Of a stretch of DNA of 64,000 nt, positions 49,199-58,388 are shown piece by piece. The DNA comes from JBDHAC01 sp039588215 (GTDB taxonomy: Bacteria; Gemmatimonadota; Gemmatimonadetes; Palauibacterales; Palauibacteraceae), in NCBI GenBank assembly GCA_039588215.1, contig JBDHAD010000034.1, positions 1 to 64,000 on the forward strand, in the 5' to 3' direction. Within the stretch, counting starts at the first letter, position 1. Each line of letters opens with the position of its first letter. Position numbers and translations under genes: made by a program. Under the pieces are notes generated by a model. That model saw nothing but the letters and a program-made list of their open reading frames with translations. It made no database searches and was not told the origin of the DNA.

Positions 49199-51997
49199 TC
49201 AATCCTCGAATAGCGCCTTACCGACGATCTGATTCTGACGCTGGGCGTGCTTCCCGGCATACCCTTCCGCCGGGCTCGCTTTCTCGGGCCGGCCCACGTA
49301 GACGGGCGAGCGGGCAAGCAGGGTCTCCAGACGCAACCGAATGAAGCTCCACGCTCCCATGTTGGCCGGCTCCTCCTGCACCCATTTGAGCTCGGCGCTG
49401 CCCGGGAAGGCGCCCACAGCCGCCCGCAGACGTTCCGCCGGGAACGGATACAGACGCTCGACGCGGATGATCGCCGTTCGCTCGCGCTCAGGCCGGCCCG
49501 CGGCCGCAGCCAGCAGGTCATAATAGACCTTGCCAGAGCAAAGCAGTATGCGATCGACCCCAGCGGCCCGCGCGAGCGCTTCTTCGTCCTGGAGCACGGG
49601 CTCGAACGAGCCCTCCGACAAAGTCACGATCGAAGAGCGGGCGCTCGGGTGCCGCAGGAGGCTCTTCGGGGTCATGATCACGAGCGGCCGCCTGGTCGGA
49701 TGCTTCGCCTGAAGCCGCAGGAGATGGAAGTACTGCGCCGGCGTCGTGCAGTTCGCGACCCGGATGTTGCCCTCGGCCGCGAGTTGAAGGAATCGCTCCA
49801 GCCGGGCGCTGGAGTGCTCCGGTCCTTGCCCCTCGTACCCGTGCGGGAGCAAGAGCACGAGTCGCGACTCCTGACCCCACTTCGAGCGGCCCGCGACGAT
49901 GAACTGGTCGACGATCGGCTGTCCCACGTTCACGAAATCGCCGAACTGGGCTTCCCACAGGACCAGTGCATCGCGTGCGATGGTGCTGAATCCGTACTCG
50001 AATCCCAACGTGGCGATCTCGGAGAGCGGGCTGTTGGCGATCATGAACGGCGCTTGGTCGGCGTCCAGCTCCGCCAGCGGTACGTGCGACCGACCGCTCG
50101 CGGCCCCGTGCAGGACGAGGTGTCTGTGGCTGAAGGTGCCGCGCTCCGTGTCCTCACCCGTAAACCGGATCGGGACGCTCTCCATCAGCAGGCTTCCGAA
50201 CGCCAGCGACTCCGCGTGGGCCCAGTCGATGGCCGTATCGAGCAGACCGCGCCGCCTTTCCAGCTGGCGGCCGAGCTTGTGGAACAGCTGGAAGTCCTCG
50301 GGCCAGCTGTGTAGCGCACCATTCAACCAGCGCAGGTGATCCGCATCGACCCGGGTCTCGATGACGGCATCCTCTCGGGGCTCGGCCAGCCATGCGGTCG
50401 CTTCGGGTGGATCCGCGACGGGCGCAGCTTCTTCCGCTTGAGCGGCCTGGATGGACTCGCGCGCCAGCGTCAGCCGCGTGTCCACCTCGGTCACGAACGC
50501 CCGTGCATCCTCCTCGCTGACCACACCAGCCCCGACCAGCCGCTCGGCGAACAGCTGGCGCACCGTCGGGTGACCACGGATCTTCTCGTACATTATGGGC
50601 TGTGTGTAGCCCGGCTCGTCTCCCTCGTTGTGACCGTACCGGCGGTATCCCACCAGATCGATCACGATGTCCTCGCCGAATTCGAACCGATACTCGACCG
50701 CGAGCCGCGCCGCGGCCAGACAAGCTTCCGGATCGTCCGCGTTCACGTGCACGACGGGCAGGCGGAAGCCGAGAGCCAGGTCGCTGGCGTAGCGGGTCGA
50801 GCGACTTTCCTCGGGAAGCGTTGTGAACCCGAGCTGATTGTTCGCGATGATGTGGATCGTGCCACTCGTTTCGTACGCCTCGAGCCGGCACAGGTTGAGC
50901 GTCTCGGCGACGATGCCCTGCCCGGCGAAAGACGCATCGCCGTGGATCAGAATCGAGAGCATACAGAGCGGGTTGCCGGTCTCGTCGTTGAACCGCGCCC
51001 CGCGCGCCATGCCGAGGACGACCGGATTGACGTGCTCCAGGTGGCTGGGGTTGGGGGCTAGGTGCACTTCGAGGTCGATTTCGTCCTCACTGACCCGCCC
51101 CCGGCCCCCGACGTGGTACTTGACGTCACCGGTACCGAGCTCGGGGAGCACCGGTTGTATGCCGCGCGAGATCTGCTCCTCGAACTCCGCTACGATCGAT
51201 TCGTACGAGAGTCCGAGGATGTGGGCGAGGACGTTGAGCCGTCCGCGGTGAGCCATCCCCAGGAATACCTGACGGGTGCAGTTCTGGCCCGCGATTCTGA
51301 GGATCTCGGTCAGCATCGGGAGCATCATGTCGAGCCCCTCGATGGAGAACCGCTTTTTCCCCAGATAGGAGCGGTGTAGGAAGTTCTCGAGCCCCTCGAC
51401 GCGGGTCAGCCGCCGCAGAAGTCGGCGGGCCCGCTCCGCAGGCAGTGGTTGCCGGTGCCGGCCCGCCTCGATGTAATCGACCAGCCAATCCCGCTGCGCG
51501 GGATTCTCCATCTGATCCAGCTCGTAGCCGATGCTCCCGCAATAGATCTCCTCGAGCCGATCGAGGACGTCCGCGGCGCTCTCTCCGAGGTGTTCGAGCT
51601 GGAGGGCGGTGGCCGGGATGTGGGCGAGCTCCTCGCGCCTCACGCCATGGAACTCCGACGAGAGCAGTGGGTGACGCGGTGGCGGAGACCCGAGTGGGTC
51701 GAGCTCGGCTGCCAGGTGGCCGTATGCCCGGTAGTCTTCGACAAGCGCACCGGCGATCGCCGCGAGTCGAAGGTCTTCCGCGACCACCACCTCCGCCACG
51801 GTGCCAGTGATTTGGGGCGGTGGCCCGTCCTGGGTAGGCGCTCCCGCCGGGTCCGGTGGTCCCCAGTCCGCCAGGGAGGGAGGAATCAGCCCGCGATCTC
51901 GCAGGACTCGTTCGTAGAGCCTCTCGGCGTACCCGGCATTATACCCGTCGGCCGCCTCCTCGTGATCCCGTCCGTCGTCTCGGGCTCTGTCGCTCAC
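49199..51997 (-). CDS. sucA: 2-oxoglutarate dehydrogenase E1 component
   Basis: A 932-residue thiamine-diphosphate enzyme of the TCA cycle that decarboxylates 2-oxoglutarate and passes the succinyl group to E2. Diagnostic stretches are YRAYGHLAAELDPLG, RFSIEGLDMMLPML, GMAHRGRLNVLAHILG, GDVKYHVG, NPSHLEHVNPVVLGMARG, IHGDASFAGQGIVAETLNL, YRRYGHNEGDEP and the C-terminal WVQEEPANMGAW. Length is that of a plain E1 with no fused E2 part. No sucB is next to it. It lies alone on the minus strand, and the 72 bases to the next gene are too short for much regulation. Confidence 0.97.
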   Translation of the reverse strand: MSDRARDDGRDHEEAADGYNAGYAERLYERVLRDRGLIPPSLADWGPPDPAGAPTQDGPPPQITGTVAEVVVAEDLRLAAIAGALVEDYRAYGHLAAELDPLGSPPPRHPLLSSEFHGVRREELAHIPATALQLEHLGESAADVLDRLEEIYCGSIGYELDQMENPAQRDWLVDYIEAGRHRQPLPAERARRLLRRLTRVEGLENFLHRSYLGKKRFSIEGLDMMLPMLTEILRIAGQNCTRQVFLGMAHRGRLNVLAHILGLSYESIVAEFEEQISRGIQPVLPELGTGDVKYHVGGRGRVSEDEIDLEVHLAPNPSHLEHVNPVVLGMARGARFNDETGNPLCMLSILIHGDASFAGQGIVAETLNLCRLEAYETSGTIHIIANNQLGFTTLPEESRSTRYASDLALGFRLPVVHVNADDPEACLAAARLAVEYRFEFGEDIVIDLVGYRRYGHNEGDEPGYTQPIMYEKIRGHPTVRQLFAERLVGAGVVSEEDARAFVTEVDTRLTLARESIQAAQAEEAAPVADPPEATAWLAEPREDAVIETRVDADHLRWLNGALHSWPEDFQLFHKLGRQLERRRGLLDTAIDWAHAESLAFGSLLMESVPIRFTGEDTERGTFSHRHLVLHGAASGRSHVPLAELDADQAPFMIANSPLSEIATLGFEYGFSTIARDALVLWEAQFGDFVNVGQPIVDQFIVAGRSKWGQESRLVLLLPHGYEGQGPEHSSARLERFLQLAAEGNIRVANCTTPAQYFHLLRLQAKHPTRRPLVIMTPKSLLRHPSARSSIVTLSEGSFEPVLQDEEALARAAGVDRILLCSGKVYYDLLAAAAGRPERERTAIIRVERLYPFPAERLRAAVGAFPGSAELKWVQEEPANMGAWSFIRLRLETLLARSPVYVGRPEKASPAEGYAGKHAQRQNQIVGKALFED

Positions 51998-52069
51998 GTC
52001 GTTTGGCTTTCCGCTTCGTGTTTCAGTGCATGGCGCTCGCCCCGATGCCGTTCGCGCGAGCGGTCCGAT

Positions 52070-53098
52070 TCAATGGTCGTGATCGTGGTCCGAACCGCCC
52101 CGGTGACCGTAGTTGCCCCCGTGTGAGGCGTCCATCGCGTGACGCGCCTGATCCACCGCGTCGGAGGCGTTCGCCTGCCCGCCACCGGCTCCGCCTGTCA
52201 GACTCTGGTACACGGTTCCCAGCCACCGTTCCGTGTTTATGAAGCCCGTGCCCCACGCAGCCCATTCCTCCGGGAGACCCGCCGTCGTCACCTCTTCGAG
52301 GCTGTGACCGGCCGCGATCCGCTGCTCCACGATGGCTACGGTTTCCTCCAGCATGCGTTCGTAGTCACGCAGGTCATCGACCGTCGAGAGAGGGCCGTGG
52401 CCTGGAATCAACAGCGCGTCCGAGGGGACCTCGCTCAAGATCCTGCCGATCGCGCTGGTAAGCCCCTGGACACTCCCGCCGGCGGCCAGGTCCACGAACG
52501 GGAAGCGACCCGCGAAGAAGTTATCCCCGAGATGGACCACATTCGAACCGGTGAAGAAGATCACCGCGTCCCCATCGGTGTGGCCGTGGGGGAAGTGGAT
52601 CGCGCGGATCTCCTCCCCGTTGAAGTGGATCGACACGGAATCACCGAAGGTCACGACCGGCAGCGCCTCGGGCGGCTGCGGCTCCTGCATGCGCCCGCCA
52701 CCCAGATCCTCGCGGGTGGAGAGACGTCTGCGAACGTTGGCGTGCGCGACGATCGTCGCTTCGGGGCCGAACTCCACGTTGCCACCCGTGTGATCGCCAT
52801 GCCAATGGGTGTTCAGGACGAACTTGAGATCCGCTTCCGGACCGCCCTGGCCGAGCCCGCGTAACGCTTCGCGGATCTTGTCGGCGAGGGGAGAAAACTG
52901 GTCATCGACCATCACCGCGCCGTCCGGGCCCGTCGATACGCCGATGTTGCCTCCGCTACCGGTCAACATGTACACGGTCCCCGCGACATGTCGGGCTTCG
53001 ATCTGCACAGCGTCGAAGTCCTGTTGCGCATCGGCCGGCGGAACGCCCACGAGGGCAGCGGTCACGGCCAACAGACATCCGAGGGTTCTCTCACTCAT
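52070..53098 (-). CDS. Secreted metallo-beta-lactamase-fold hydrolase
   Basis: A 342-residue protein with a signal peptide (MSERTLGCLLAVTAALVGVPPADAQ). The MBL metal-binding motif reads NTHWHGDHTGG (HxHxDH, about residues 96-106). Further ligands lie in FPHGHTDGDAVIF, VHLGDNF and IPGHGPLS. It belongs to the group around quinoprotein relay/SoxH-like hydrolases rather than to true beta-lactamases. The C-terminus ends in a His/Asp-rich tail (SDHDHDH) that might bind metal. Substrate is unknown. Confidence 0.9.
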   Translation of the reverse strand: MSERTLGCLLAVTAALVGVPPADAQQDFDAVQIEARHVAGTVYMLTGSGGNIGVSTGPDGAVMVDDQFSPLADKIREALRGLGQGGPEADLKFVLNTHWHGDHTGGNVEFGPEATIVAHANVRRRLSTREDLGGGRMQEPQPPEALPVVTFGDSVSIHFNGEEIRAIHFPHGHTDGDAVIFFTGSNVVHLGDNFFAGRFPFVDLAAGGSVQGLTSAIGRILSEVPSDALLIPGHGPLSTVDDLRDYERMLEETVAIVEQRIAAGHSLEEVTTAGLPEEWAAWGTGFINTERWLGTVYQSLTGGAGGGQANASDAVDQARHAMDASHGGNYGHRGGSDHDHDH

Positions 53099-53326
53099 GC
53101 TGTCTTACCTCCATCCAACGGCGGTTTCTCTTGGCGCTGCGTCATCCTCGCGGCGCGGACCACGGCGCGGCATGGCATCGTTCGGGTGCTCGTCGGCCTG
53201 ATGGTGTTGATATCGGTGGTGCCGGCACTCCTGCGAGCCGGCCGTGAGAGGCCCCGCGGTGAGAATGCGACGTAGGCCGCCGGACCGAGACCGCTGCCCA
53301 CGGCTCCGGGTGGGGTCTGCTCTCTG

Positions 53327-53656
53327 CTACTGCTCGCTCTCCCCCGATTTCAACTGCCGGTCGAAGGCGGCTACATCTTCGATCTTGCGGATATCTGTCT
53401 CGAGGTTCGAGAGCTGCTGCTCCAGCAGCGCCACCCGCTGCTCCATTACCGCCAACTCTTGGCTCGCCCCCTGACCCGAGCGCATCCGGGCGACCGCTTC
53501 CGCGATCGGCTTGAGCGCGAAGCGAGCCGTGAGGCCGGCGATCGGTATCAGGACCACCATCAGGCCCATCACGACGGCGACGACCGCCGTCACATCGATC
53601 GGCATCACGGGCGGCGCCTGCAGCCCAGCCGTCGTCACCAACCAGAACGATACCAT
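53327..53656 (-). CDS. Membrane-anchored coiled-coil protein
   Basis: A 109-residue protein: N-terminal hydrophobic segment (VTAVVAVVMGLMVVLIPIAGL, about 21-41), a short linker, then a coiled coil (ASQELAVMEQRVALLEQQLSNLETDIRKIEDV). GGAGGGAAG precedes the ATG; a start at Met18 is also possible. The arrangement suits a small envelope-anchored protein with a cytoplasmic coiled coil. No family is assigned. Just right of it, 53657-53892 holds no clear gene. Confidence 0.65.
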   Translation of the reverse strand: MVSFWLVTTAGLQAPPVMPIDVTAVVAVVMGLMVVLIPIAGLTARFALKPIAEAVARMRSGQGASQELAVMEQRVALLEQQLSNLETDIRKIEDVAAFDRQLKSGESEQ

Positions 53657-53892
53657 TTGCGGGACTTCCCTCCAGGAGTGAATACGCTACCGGACGCCGG
53701 CACAACCGTGTCTCTCGTTCCGGGCTGGCCGGGCCGCTCTGGAATGCGAGAAGATGCGGCGAGCGCGACAAGCGCGCCACCGAGGGGTGCCGTCCCTCGC
53801 GTACCGCCGCAAGGTGCCCGCACACACGAAGGGTGCCGGGCGTGGGCTACCGTCTTGACCGCGATCGCCTCCAATCGTCAGACTGATGGGAG

Positions 53893-54597
53893 ATGCGTAG
53901 CTACGCCGTCTTTCTGCTACTCCTTCTCGTCAAGTACGCGAGCCGCGTTCTGTATCGCGCGCGACTCGAGTGGGTAGGTACGCCTCACGCAGATCCCTGG
54001 GCGGATCTGCAGATTCTGGCGATGCTGCACCATACCAGTCTGTTCGAGCCCATCTACGCGGCGCTCGCCCCGAATCGACTGCTCTGGCAGATCGCGGCTC
54101 ACGGCGTGGTGCCCGTGGCGCAGAAGACCACCGACCGGCGTCTCGTGGGACGATTCTTCGGCTTCGTCGCTCACCAGGTCGTGCCGATCACGCGAGAGCG
54201 CGATCACACGTGGTCAGACCTGATGGCACGCGTTCAGGACCCGAAGGCCTTGATCGTGATCCTGCCCGAGGGAAGGATGATGCGCCGCACGGGTCTGGAC
54301 TCGAATGGGCAGCCCATGACTGTACGCGGCGGGATCGCCGATATCATTCGAGCGGTACCAGGCGGGCGAATGCTGCTCGCCTACAGCGGAGGCTTGCACC
54401 ACGTCCACGCGCCTGGGGACAGGTTCCCGCGATTCTTCAGGCGAGTCCGCCTGTGTGTCGAGGTCGTCGATATCGAGGAGTATCGCCGCACGCTGCTCGC
54501 GACCGCCGGAGAAGAGGGCTTCAAGGGGGTGGTGATCGAGGATCTGACCCGGCGGCGGGATGAGTCCTGTCCCGTCGCGGTGGGCGTGGCGGTCTAA
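53893..54597 (+). CDS. PlsC-like phospholipid acyltransferase
   Basis: A 234-residue protein with an N-terminal hydrophobic segment and the acyltransferase motifs in order: LHHTSLFEP (motif I, usual NHxxxxD, here with Glu; about residues 51-59), VPITRERD, and PEGRMMRRTG (motif III, about 123-132). It would transfer an acyl chain to a lysophosphatidate-like or related acceptor at the inner membrane. The Asp-to-Glu exchange in motif I is known in some members. It lies alone between minus-strand genes. Confidence 0.82.
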   Translation: MRSYAVFLLLLLVKYASRVLYRARLEWVGTPHADPWADLQILAMLHHTSLFEPIYAALAPNRLLWQIAAHGVVPVAQKTTDRRLVGRFFGFVAHQVVPITRERDHTWSDLMARVQDPKALIVILPEGRMMRRTGLDSNGQPMTVRGGIADIIRAVPGGRMLLAYSGGLHHVHAPGDRFPRFFRRVRLCVEVVDIEEYRRTLLATAGEEGFKGVVIEDLTRRRDESCPVAVGVAV

Positions 54598-54613
54598 CAC
54601 GCGCCAGGGGCGC

Positions 54614-55993
54614 TCAACGGAAGCGGATTCTGCCCAGCTCGTCTTCCTCGGTGCGTCCCCAGACCCTTCCGTCGAATACCATGAACTCGACCGCACGCGC
54701 GTTGCGGATGTCGGCCAGGGGGTCGGACCGCAGAACGGCGAAGTCCGCGCGCTTGCCGGCTTCGATGGTGCCCCGCTCGTGGAGCACGCCGAGCGCCACG
54801 GCGGCGTTCCGTGTCGCCATGCTGATCACCTCCAGCGGGGGGATGCCCACTTGAGCCAGTAGCTCCAGCTCGCGGTGGAAGCCGATACCGGGTCGCGTGA
54901 CGGGAGACCCGGATCCGACGACCAAACGGACCCCCTCATCATGTAGCAGCCGGACCAGCTCGAGAGCCTTCGGCCACGCCTCGCTGGCGAGCATGCGGAC
55001 CGAATCCGGCCAGCTCGCGCATTCTTCGGGGGTCGCGGGCTCTTCGGCCAGGCACTGCCGTGACTCCCCGGCGGCGAGAAGCGGCGCCACGACGACATCG
55101 GCTGCCAGCAGCGCCCCGATCATTCGGTCTACCTCGGCACCCTCAGGGTCGAGGGCGTCGAGCCAAGTCGCGATCGCGGCCGAGGGCGATTCATCGCGCG
55201 CCCGCTCATAGCGCTCGCGCTGTTCCGCATCGAGCAGGTCGGGATCGCCCGAGAGGACCCTACTGAGCCCGTCTACCCCGGCTCGCGCCGAGGTGACCCA
55301 ACCGGCGTCTCCCGGATCGGCCCACACGGACCGCCGCTCCCGGCGCGCCGCGGCGACCGCCGCGACGGTCAGCGGGACGGGGAATCGCGGCGAGAGCGCG
55401 ATCAGCTCGGCACCCTCCTCGGCCAGTCGGTGGACCGCTTCCGCCGTCTCCGCCTCGTTCGATACCAAGAGGCCGGCCGTCGAGCCGGTACCACCCGCAT
55501 CGAGCCTCGGTCCACCGGTGAATAGGTTGGGGAAGGGGTCGCCGTCGTAAGGCTGTAGTCCCTCGGCCTCGTAGGCCACGCGGCTCACCCCGGGGCTGCG
55601 AATCGCGCTGATTCCCACGAGCATCATCTCGATGACCGCAGCGGAGTCCGACGGTAGGGCATGTGCGTCGATGAAGCCCGGCACGATGAAGTAGCCCTCG
55701 ACGCTGATCACCTGTACGCCCTCGACGATCGGGATGTCGCTCGCGGGGCCGACAGCCTGGATTTTCCCGTCCCAGATCAGCACGGAGGTGTTCGGGCGGG
55801 CGGGTCCGCCGCGCCCATCGATCAGCGTTCCGCCCGTGAAAAGCAACGCCGTCTGGCCCAGGAACCGATCGCGTTGCTGGGACTCTAGTGTCGCGGGCCA
55901 AAGCGCCACGGTCCACAGGGCGACCAGCCAAAGGCCCGCGAGCCCCAGGCTGCGCGCCCTCGAGCGCGACGGGGCGGACGATAGCATCCGCAT
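54614..55993 (-). CDS. Amidohydrolase-fold protein lacking the metal ligands
   Basis: A 459-residue protein; I start it at ATG 55993, five bases after the cupin stop, which puts a signal/anchor segment (LGLAGLWLVALWTVALWPATL) at the N-terminus. The overall fold is that of imidazolonepropionase-like amidohydrolases: an N-terminal beta-sandwich, PGFIDAHA, then the C-terminal LHREL-like FHRELELLAQVGIPPLEVISMATRNAAVALG and GTIEAGKRADFAVL. But the HxH pair reads HAL, the later His positions read VWADPG and GLSRVL, and the Asp position reads VVGSGSP. With no metal ligands it should not hydrolyse by the usual mechanism. Operon with the cupin gene. Confidence 0.8.
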   Translation of the reverse strand: MRMLSSAPSRSRARSLGLAGLWLVALWTVALWPATLESQQRDRFLGQTALLFTGGTLIDGRGGPARPNTSVLIWDGKIQAVGPASDIPIVEGVQVISVEGYFIVPGFIDAHALPSDSAAVIEMMLVGISAIRSPGVSRVAYEAEGLQPYDGDPFPNLFTGGPRLDAGGTGSTAGLLVSNEAETAEAVHRLAEEGAELIALSPRFPVPLTVAAVAAARRERRSVWADPGDAGWVTSARAGVDGLSRVLSGDPDLLDAEQRERYERARDESPSAAIATWLDALDPEGAEVDRMIGALLAADVVVAPLLAAGESRQCLAEEPATPEECASWPDSVRMLASEAWPKALELVRLLHDEGVRLVVGSGSPVTRPGIGFHRELELLAQVGIPPLEVISMATRNAAVALGVLHERGTIEAGKRADFAVLRSDPLADIRNARAVEFMVFDGRVWGRTEEDELGRIRFR

Positions 55994-55997
55994 CGGC

Positions 55998-56363
55998 TCA
56001 GTCGGCCCCTTCCGTCCGGGCGTAGGATTCGGCCCCCAACAGGTGGAGCGAGGTGTAGGGCTCATCCCCGATCACCCAACTATCGTGCCCGGGTGGAATC
56101 GCAAACGCGTCACCGGCGCGGAGCTCGATCTCGGTTCCATCGTCCATCGCCACCATCGCGCGTCCGGCCACGACGATGCCAATGTGCTCGACCTGGCAGC
56201 TGCTCTCACCCGTCTCGCGACCGACATGCTCGGACCACTTCCACCCGGGTTGGTACATCGCCCGTCCAAGTGTCATACCGCCCACGGTGATCAGATCGAA
56301 ACGCCCCGCCTCGAAGGTCCGTGCCTCGTCGGCAGACCCGAAACGCTTGATTTCCAGTTCCAC
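55998..56363 (-). CDS. Small cupin-domain protein
   Basis: A 121-residue single-domain cupin. Motif 1 reads GWKWSEHVGRETGESSCQVEHIGIVVAGRA (about 40-69), and motif 2 is GDAFAIPPGHDSWVIGDEPYTSLHLL. The histidine and glutamate in motif 1 and the histidine in motif 2 could hold a metal. It is translated just ahead of the amidohydrolase-like gene, so the two probably work together. Substrate is unknown. Confidence 0.85.
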   Translation of the reverse strand: MELEIKRFGSADEARTFEAGRFDLITVGGMTLGRAMYQPGWKWSEHVGRETGESSCQVEHIGIVVAGRAMVAMDDGTEIELRAGDAFAIPPGHDSWVIGDEPYTSLHLLGAESYARTEGAD

Positions 56364-56589
56364 TCGATCCCTCTCCTGCCCGAAGGCCGGCGCGAGCGGG
56401 TGCCCGTTCGGGTGCTCGGTCCGACCATTGCTCGTCAGACATCTACGTCGGCAGAGCCTCTATGTCGATTCGGAAACCCGTACCCCACATGCACACTTCG
56501 GTACCCGATACCACGGCCACGTCGTATCTTGATCCACTGTGGAGTGGGTGTGTGGGCTATAGTCGGCCATTCCCTATCCAGGAGAAAGC

Positions 56590-57114
56590 ATGCGAGGAAA
56601 CGTGTCAAACCGACGATCCGTCCCGATGACTCTGTTGCTCGGCGGGGTTTTGGCCGCGTGTGGCGGTGCGGACGGATCCCAGGCGGCGGCAAACGGGGCC
56701 GCGCCCGAGCCCATGCTGCAGGAGGGTAATGCACAGCTCGCGAACGCCACGATCCACGTGTACAAGGCCCCCGACTGAGGGTGCTGCGAAAAGTGGGTGG
56801 TGCACCTACGAGCGATGGGGTTCAACGTAGAGGTGGAAGAGACGGATCAGTTGCTGGACGTCAAGGCGGAGCACGGGGTTCCCAAACATCTGGAAGCCTG
56901 TCATACGGCGACCGTCGACGGCTACGTGATCGAGGGACACGTTCCCGGAGACGTCGTGGCGCGGCTTCTCGAGGAGCGACCTGCGGTCGCGGGGCTGGCG
57001 GTACCTGGCATGCCGATCGGGTCGCCCGGGATGGAGATGGGTGATCGAGTCGATCCGTACGACATCTTCACGTTCGACGAAGCAGGCGCGACGACGGTGT
57101 TCGAGAGCCGCTAG
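56590..57114 (+). CDS. DUF411 lipoprotein, candidate selenoprotein (in-frame TGA at codon 63)
   Basis: An AGGAGA site precedes ATG 56590. The first part encodes a lipoprotein signal (MTLLLGGVLAAC) and the start of a DUF411 domain (ATIHVYKAPD). At 56776-56778 stands TGA, and the same frame then runs on without a break as GCCEKWVVHLRAMGFNVEVEET...HGVPKHLEACHTATVDGYVIEGHVPG...GLAVPGMPIGSPGMEMG to a TAG at 57114. This is the rest of a standard DUF411. The family motif is (T/S)-C-G-C-C; the TGA sits exactly at the first Cys. With Sec inserted the protein has 174 residues. DUF411 proteins are associated with metal, especially copper, handling outside the cytoplasm. The alternative is a recent nonsense mutation. 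Confidence 0.75.
56793..56809 (+). promoter_or_regulatory. SECIS-like hairpin after the in-frame TGA
   Basis: GTGGGTG (56793-56799) and CACCTAC (56803-56809) form a 7-base-pair stem, including one G-U pair, around a GTG loop. The loop begins 22 bases after the TGA. Bacterial SECIS elements lie in the coding region with the loop about 16-37 bases downstream and a G near the start of the loop, and this fits. It also encodes part of the protein, so some of the match may be chance. Confidence 0.5.
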
Positions 57115-57166
57115 AGACACGGCCGAAAGCAGAATGTGTGCCCGGGGCGGGGACGGGTAGCGCTCG

Positions 57167-57676
57167 CTACCCTCTCTCGGCCCCGGCGCTCGCCTCCACG
57201 GAGTCCGGCTCGACCGGGCTCTCAGCGTCATCACCCCCGGCTTCGTCGCCTCCCGCGCCCTCGCCGGTCGAGTCCGCTTTCCTGACGCCCTCGAAGGTCG
57301 GGTTCTCCACGAAGGGCTGGTAGCGTGATACGCCGAGTGTCACCGTGTCGCCGACACCCACCAGAAGGTCGATTTCGGCCACGCGCTCGGTGAACGTCGC
57401 CAGCATCGCGCCTTGCTCCGCCTGGACCGTAAGCAACAGCCGGTCAGCCTCCCGCTGCTCGGCGAGCACCGGACCGATGGCCAACTCCTGCGACCCCCGT
57501 AACGAGTCGGGGAGGTACGGTCGCAGGAGCGGAGGCAGAAACAGGGTTCCGGCTATCCCGATGAGAAGACCCGCCAAGAGCCAGGGAGCGCGCCGCCCTC
57601 CCCTGGCCTTCTTCAGATCCTTCTCGAGCTCACCCATTTCATAGACATCATCTGTCGGTGACGTCGTATCGTTCAT
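57167..57676 (-). CDS. Membrane-anchored hypothetical protein
   Basis: A 169-residue protein: charged N-terminus (about 1-30), one membrane segment (APWLLAGLLIGIAGTLFLPPLL, about 30-51), then an extracytoplasmic domain with helical and strand segments (AEQREADRLLLTVQAEQGAML, GVGDTVTLGVSRYQPF). It ends in a Gly/Asp/Glu-rich acidic tail (GEGAGGDEAGGDDAESP). I recognise no family. It stands alone, divergent from the SnoaL-like gene at 57823. Confidence 0.65.
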   Translation of the reverse strand: MNDTTSPTDDVYEMGELEKDLKKARGGRRAPWLLAGLLIGIAGTLFLPPLLRPYLPDSLRGSQELAIGPVLAEQREADRLLLTVQAEQGAMLATFTERVAEIDLLVGVGDTVTLGVSRYQPFVENPTFEGVRKADSTGEGAGGDEAGGDDAESPVEPDSVEASAGAERG

Positions 57677-57822
57677 GGCTCCGTCCGCATATAGGCGCCT
57701 TGCGCCGTCACAACATGAGGGCCACCAACTGGGCCCACGGTTGCCGTGGGAAGCTGGACATCAGCCCGAGGGGCCGCAAGGATGCGGGCGCGACCGGCCT
57801 TTAGATCTGGAGGTGATCATTG

Positions 57823-58296
57823 ATGCGCGTAATCTCGACCGTCCCGCGGCCCCTGGCCCTCATCATCCTCCTACTGCTGATACCCCGCACGGGTTTCGGA
57901 CAGTCCCAGACCGACGCCGACGCCGCAAGCGAGGTTAGGGAAACGCTGATCGCCATGTGGGACGCGATCGAGAAAGGCGATCTCGACCGTTACGCAAGCT
58001 ATATCCACCCTGACTTCACGGCCTTCGGCGAGAGCGACGTATACCTCGCCCGCGGGAAAGAGCTGGAGATCCGGGGCATCGCGGCTTATTTGCAGCGCGC
58101 CCGCGACGTACACACCGAGATGCACCAGCCCCAGGTTACGATACGTGGGGACGTGGCGTGGATCGTCTATTACTGGACGGACTCGGGGTGGGTGGATGGG
58201 GAGCGAATGACGAGCCGAGGGAAGTCCACCCGCATCTTCGTGCGGGAAGGTGGGCGTTGGCTCTGCACCCACGGGCACTACACCGCCGTCCCGTAG
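57823..58296 (+). CDS. Secreted SnoaL/DUF4440-like protein
   Basis: A 157-residue protein. GGAGG at 57809-57813 serves either ATG 57823 (9-base gap) or an upstream TTG; I prefer the ATG. A signal peptide (PLALIILLLLIPRTGFG) precedes an NTF2-like domain: VRETLIAMWDAIEKGDLDRYASYIHPDFTAFGE, EIRGIAAYLQRA, then strands ending in EGGRWLCTHGHYTAVP. It resembles the periplasmic SnoaL-like protein at 10497-10961 in design. Enzymatic role unknown. A strong hairpin follows 14 bases after the stop. Confidence 0.85.
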   Translation: MRVISTVPRPLALIILLLLIPRTGFGQSQTDADAASEVRETLIAMWDAIEKGDLDRYASYIHPDFTAFGESDVYLARGKELEIRGIAAYLQRARDVHTEMHQPQVTIRGDVAWIVYYWTDSGWVDGERMTSRGKSTRIFVREGGRWLCTHGHYTAVP

Positions 58297-58310
58297 GACC
58301 CCGATGAGAG

Positions 58311-58340
58311 AAAGGGTGCGGCCGTGAGGCCGCACCCTTT
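58311..58340. terminator. Strong hairpin terminator
   Basis: A perfect 13-base stem (AAAGGGTGCGGCC and complement) with a GTGA loop. A-rich and T-rich ends let it serve both the SnoaL-like gene and the convergent pilin gene. Confidence 0.9.
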
Positions 58341-58388
58341 AGCGAGGAGTTGCTCCGCTACGCGCTAAGCGATGGCACCCGACTTTGG

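Noticed and set aside
49199..51997. A fused E1-E2 (KgdA-type) 2-oxoglutarate decarboxylase
   Set aside because: The protein has 932 residues and lacks the acyltransferase domain of the fused type; it is a plain E1.
56590..56778. A complete 62-residue lipoprotein ending at the TGA
   Set aside because: The following 336 bases in the same frame encode the rest of a DUF411 domain, so the TGA interrupts one gene rather than ending it.
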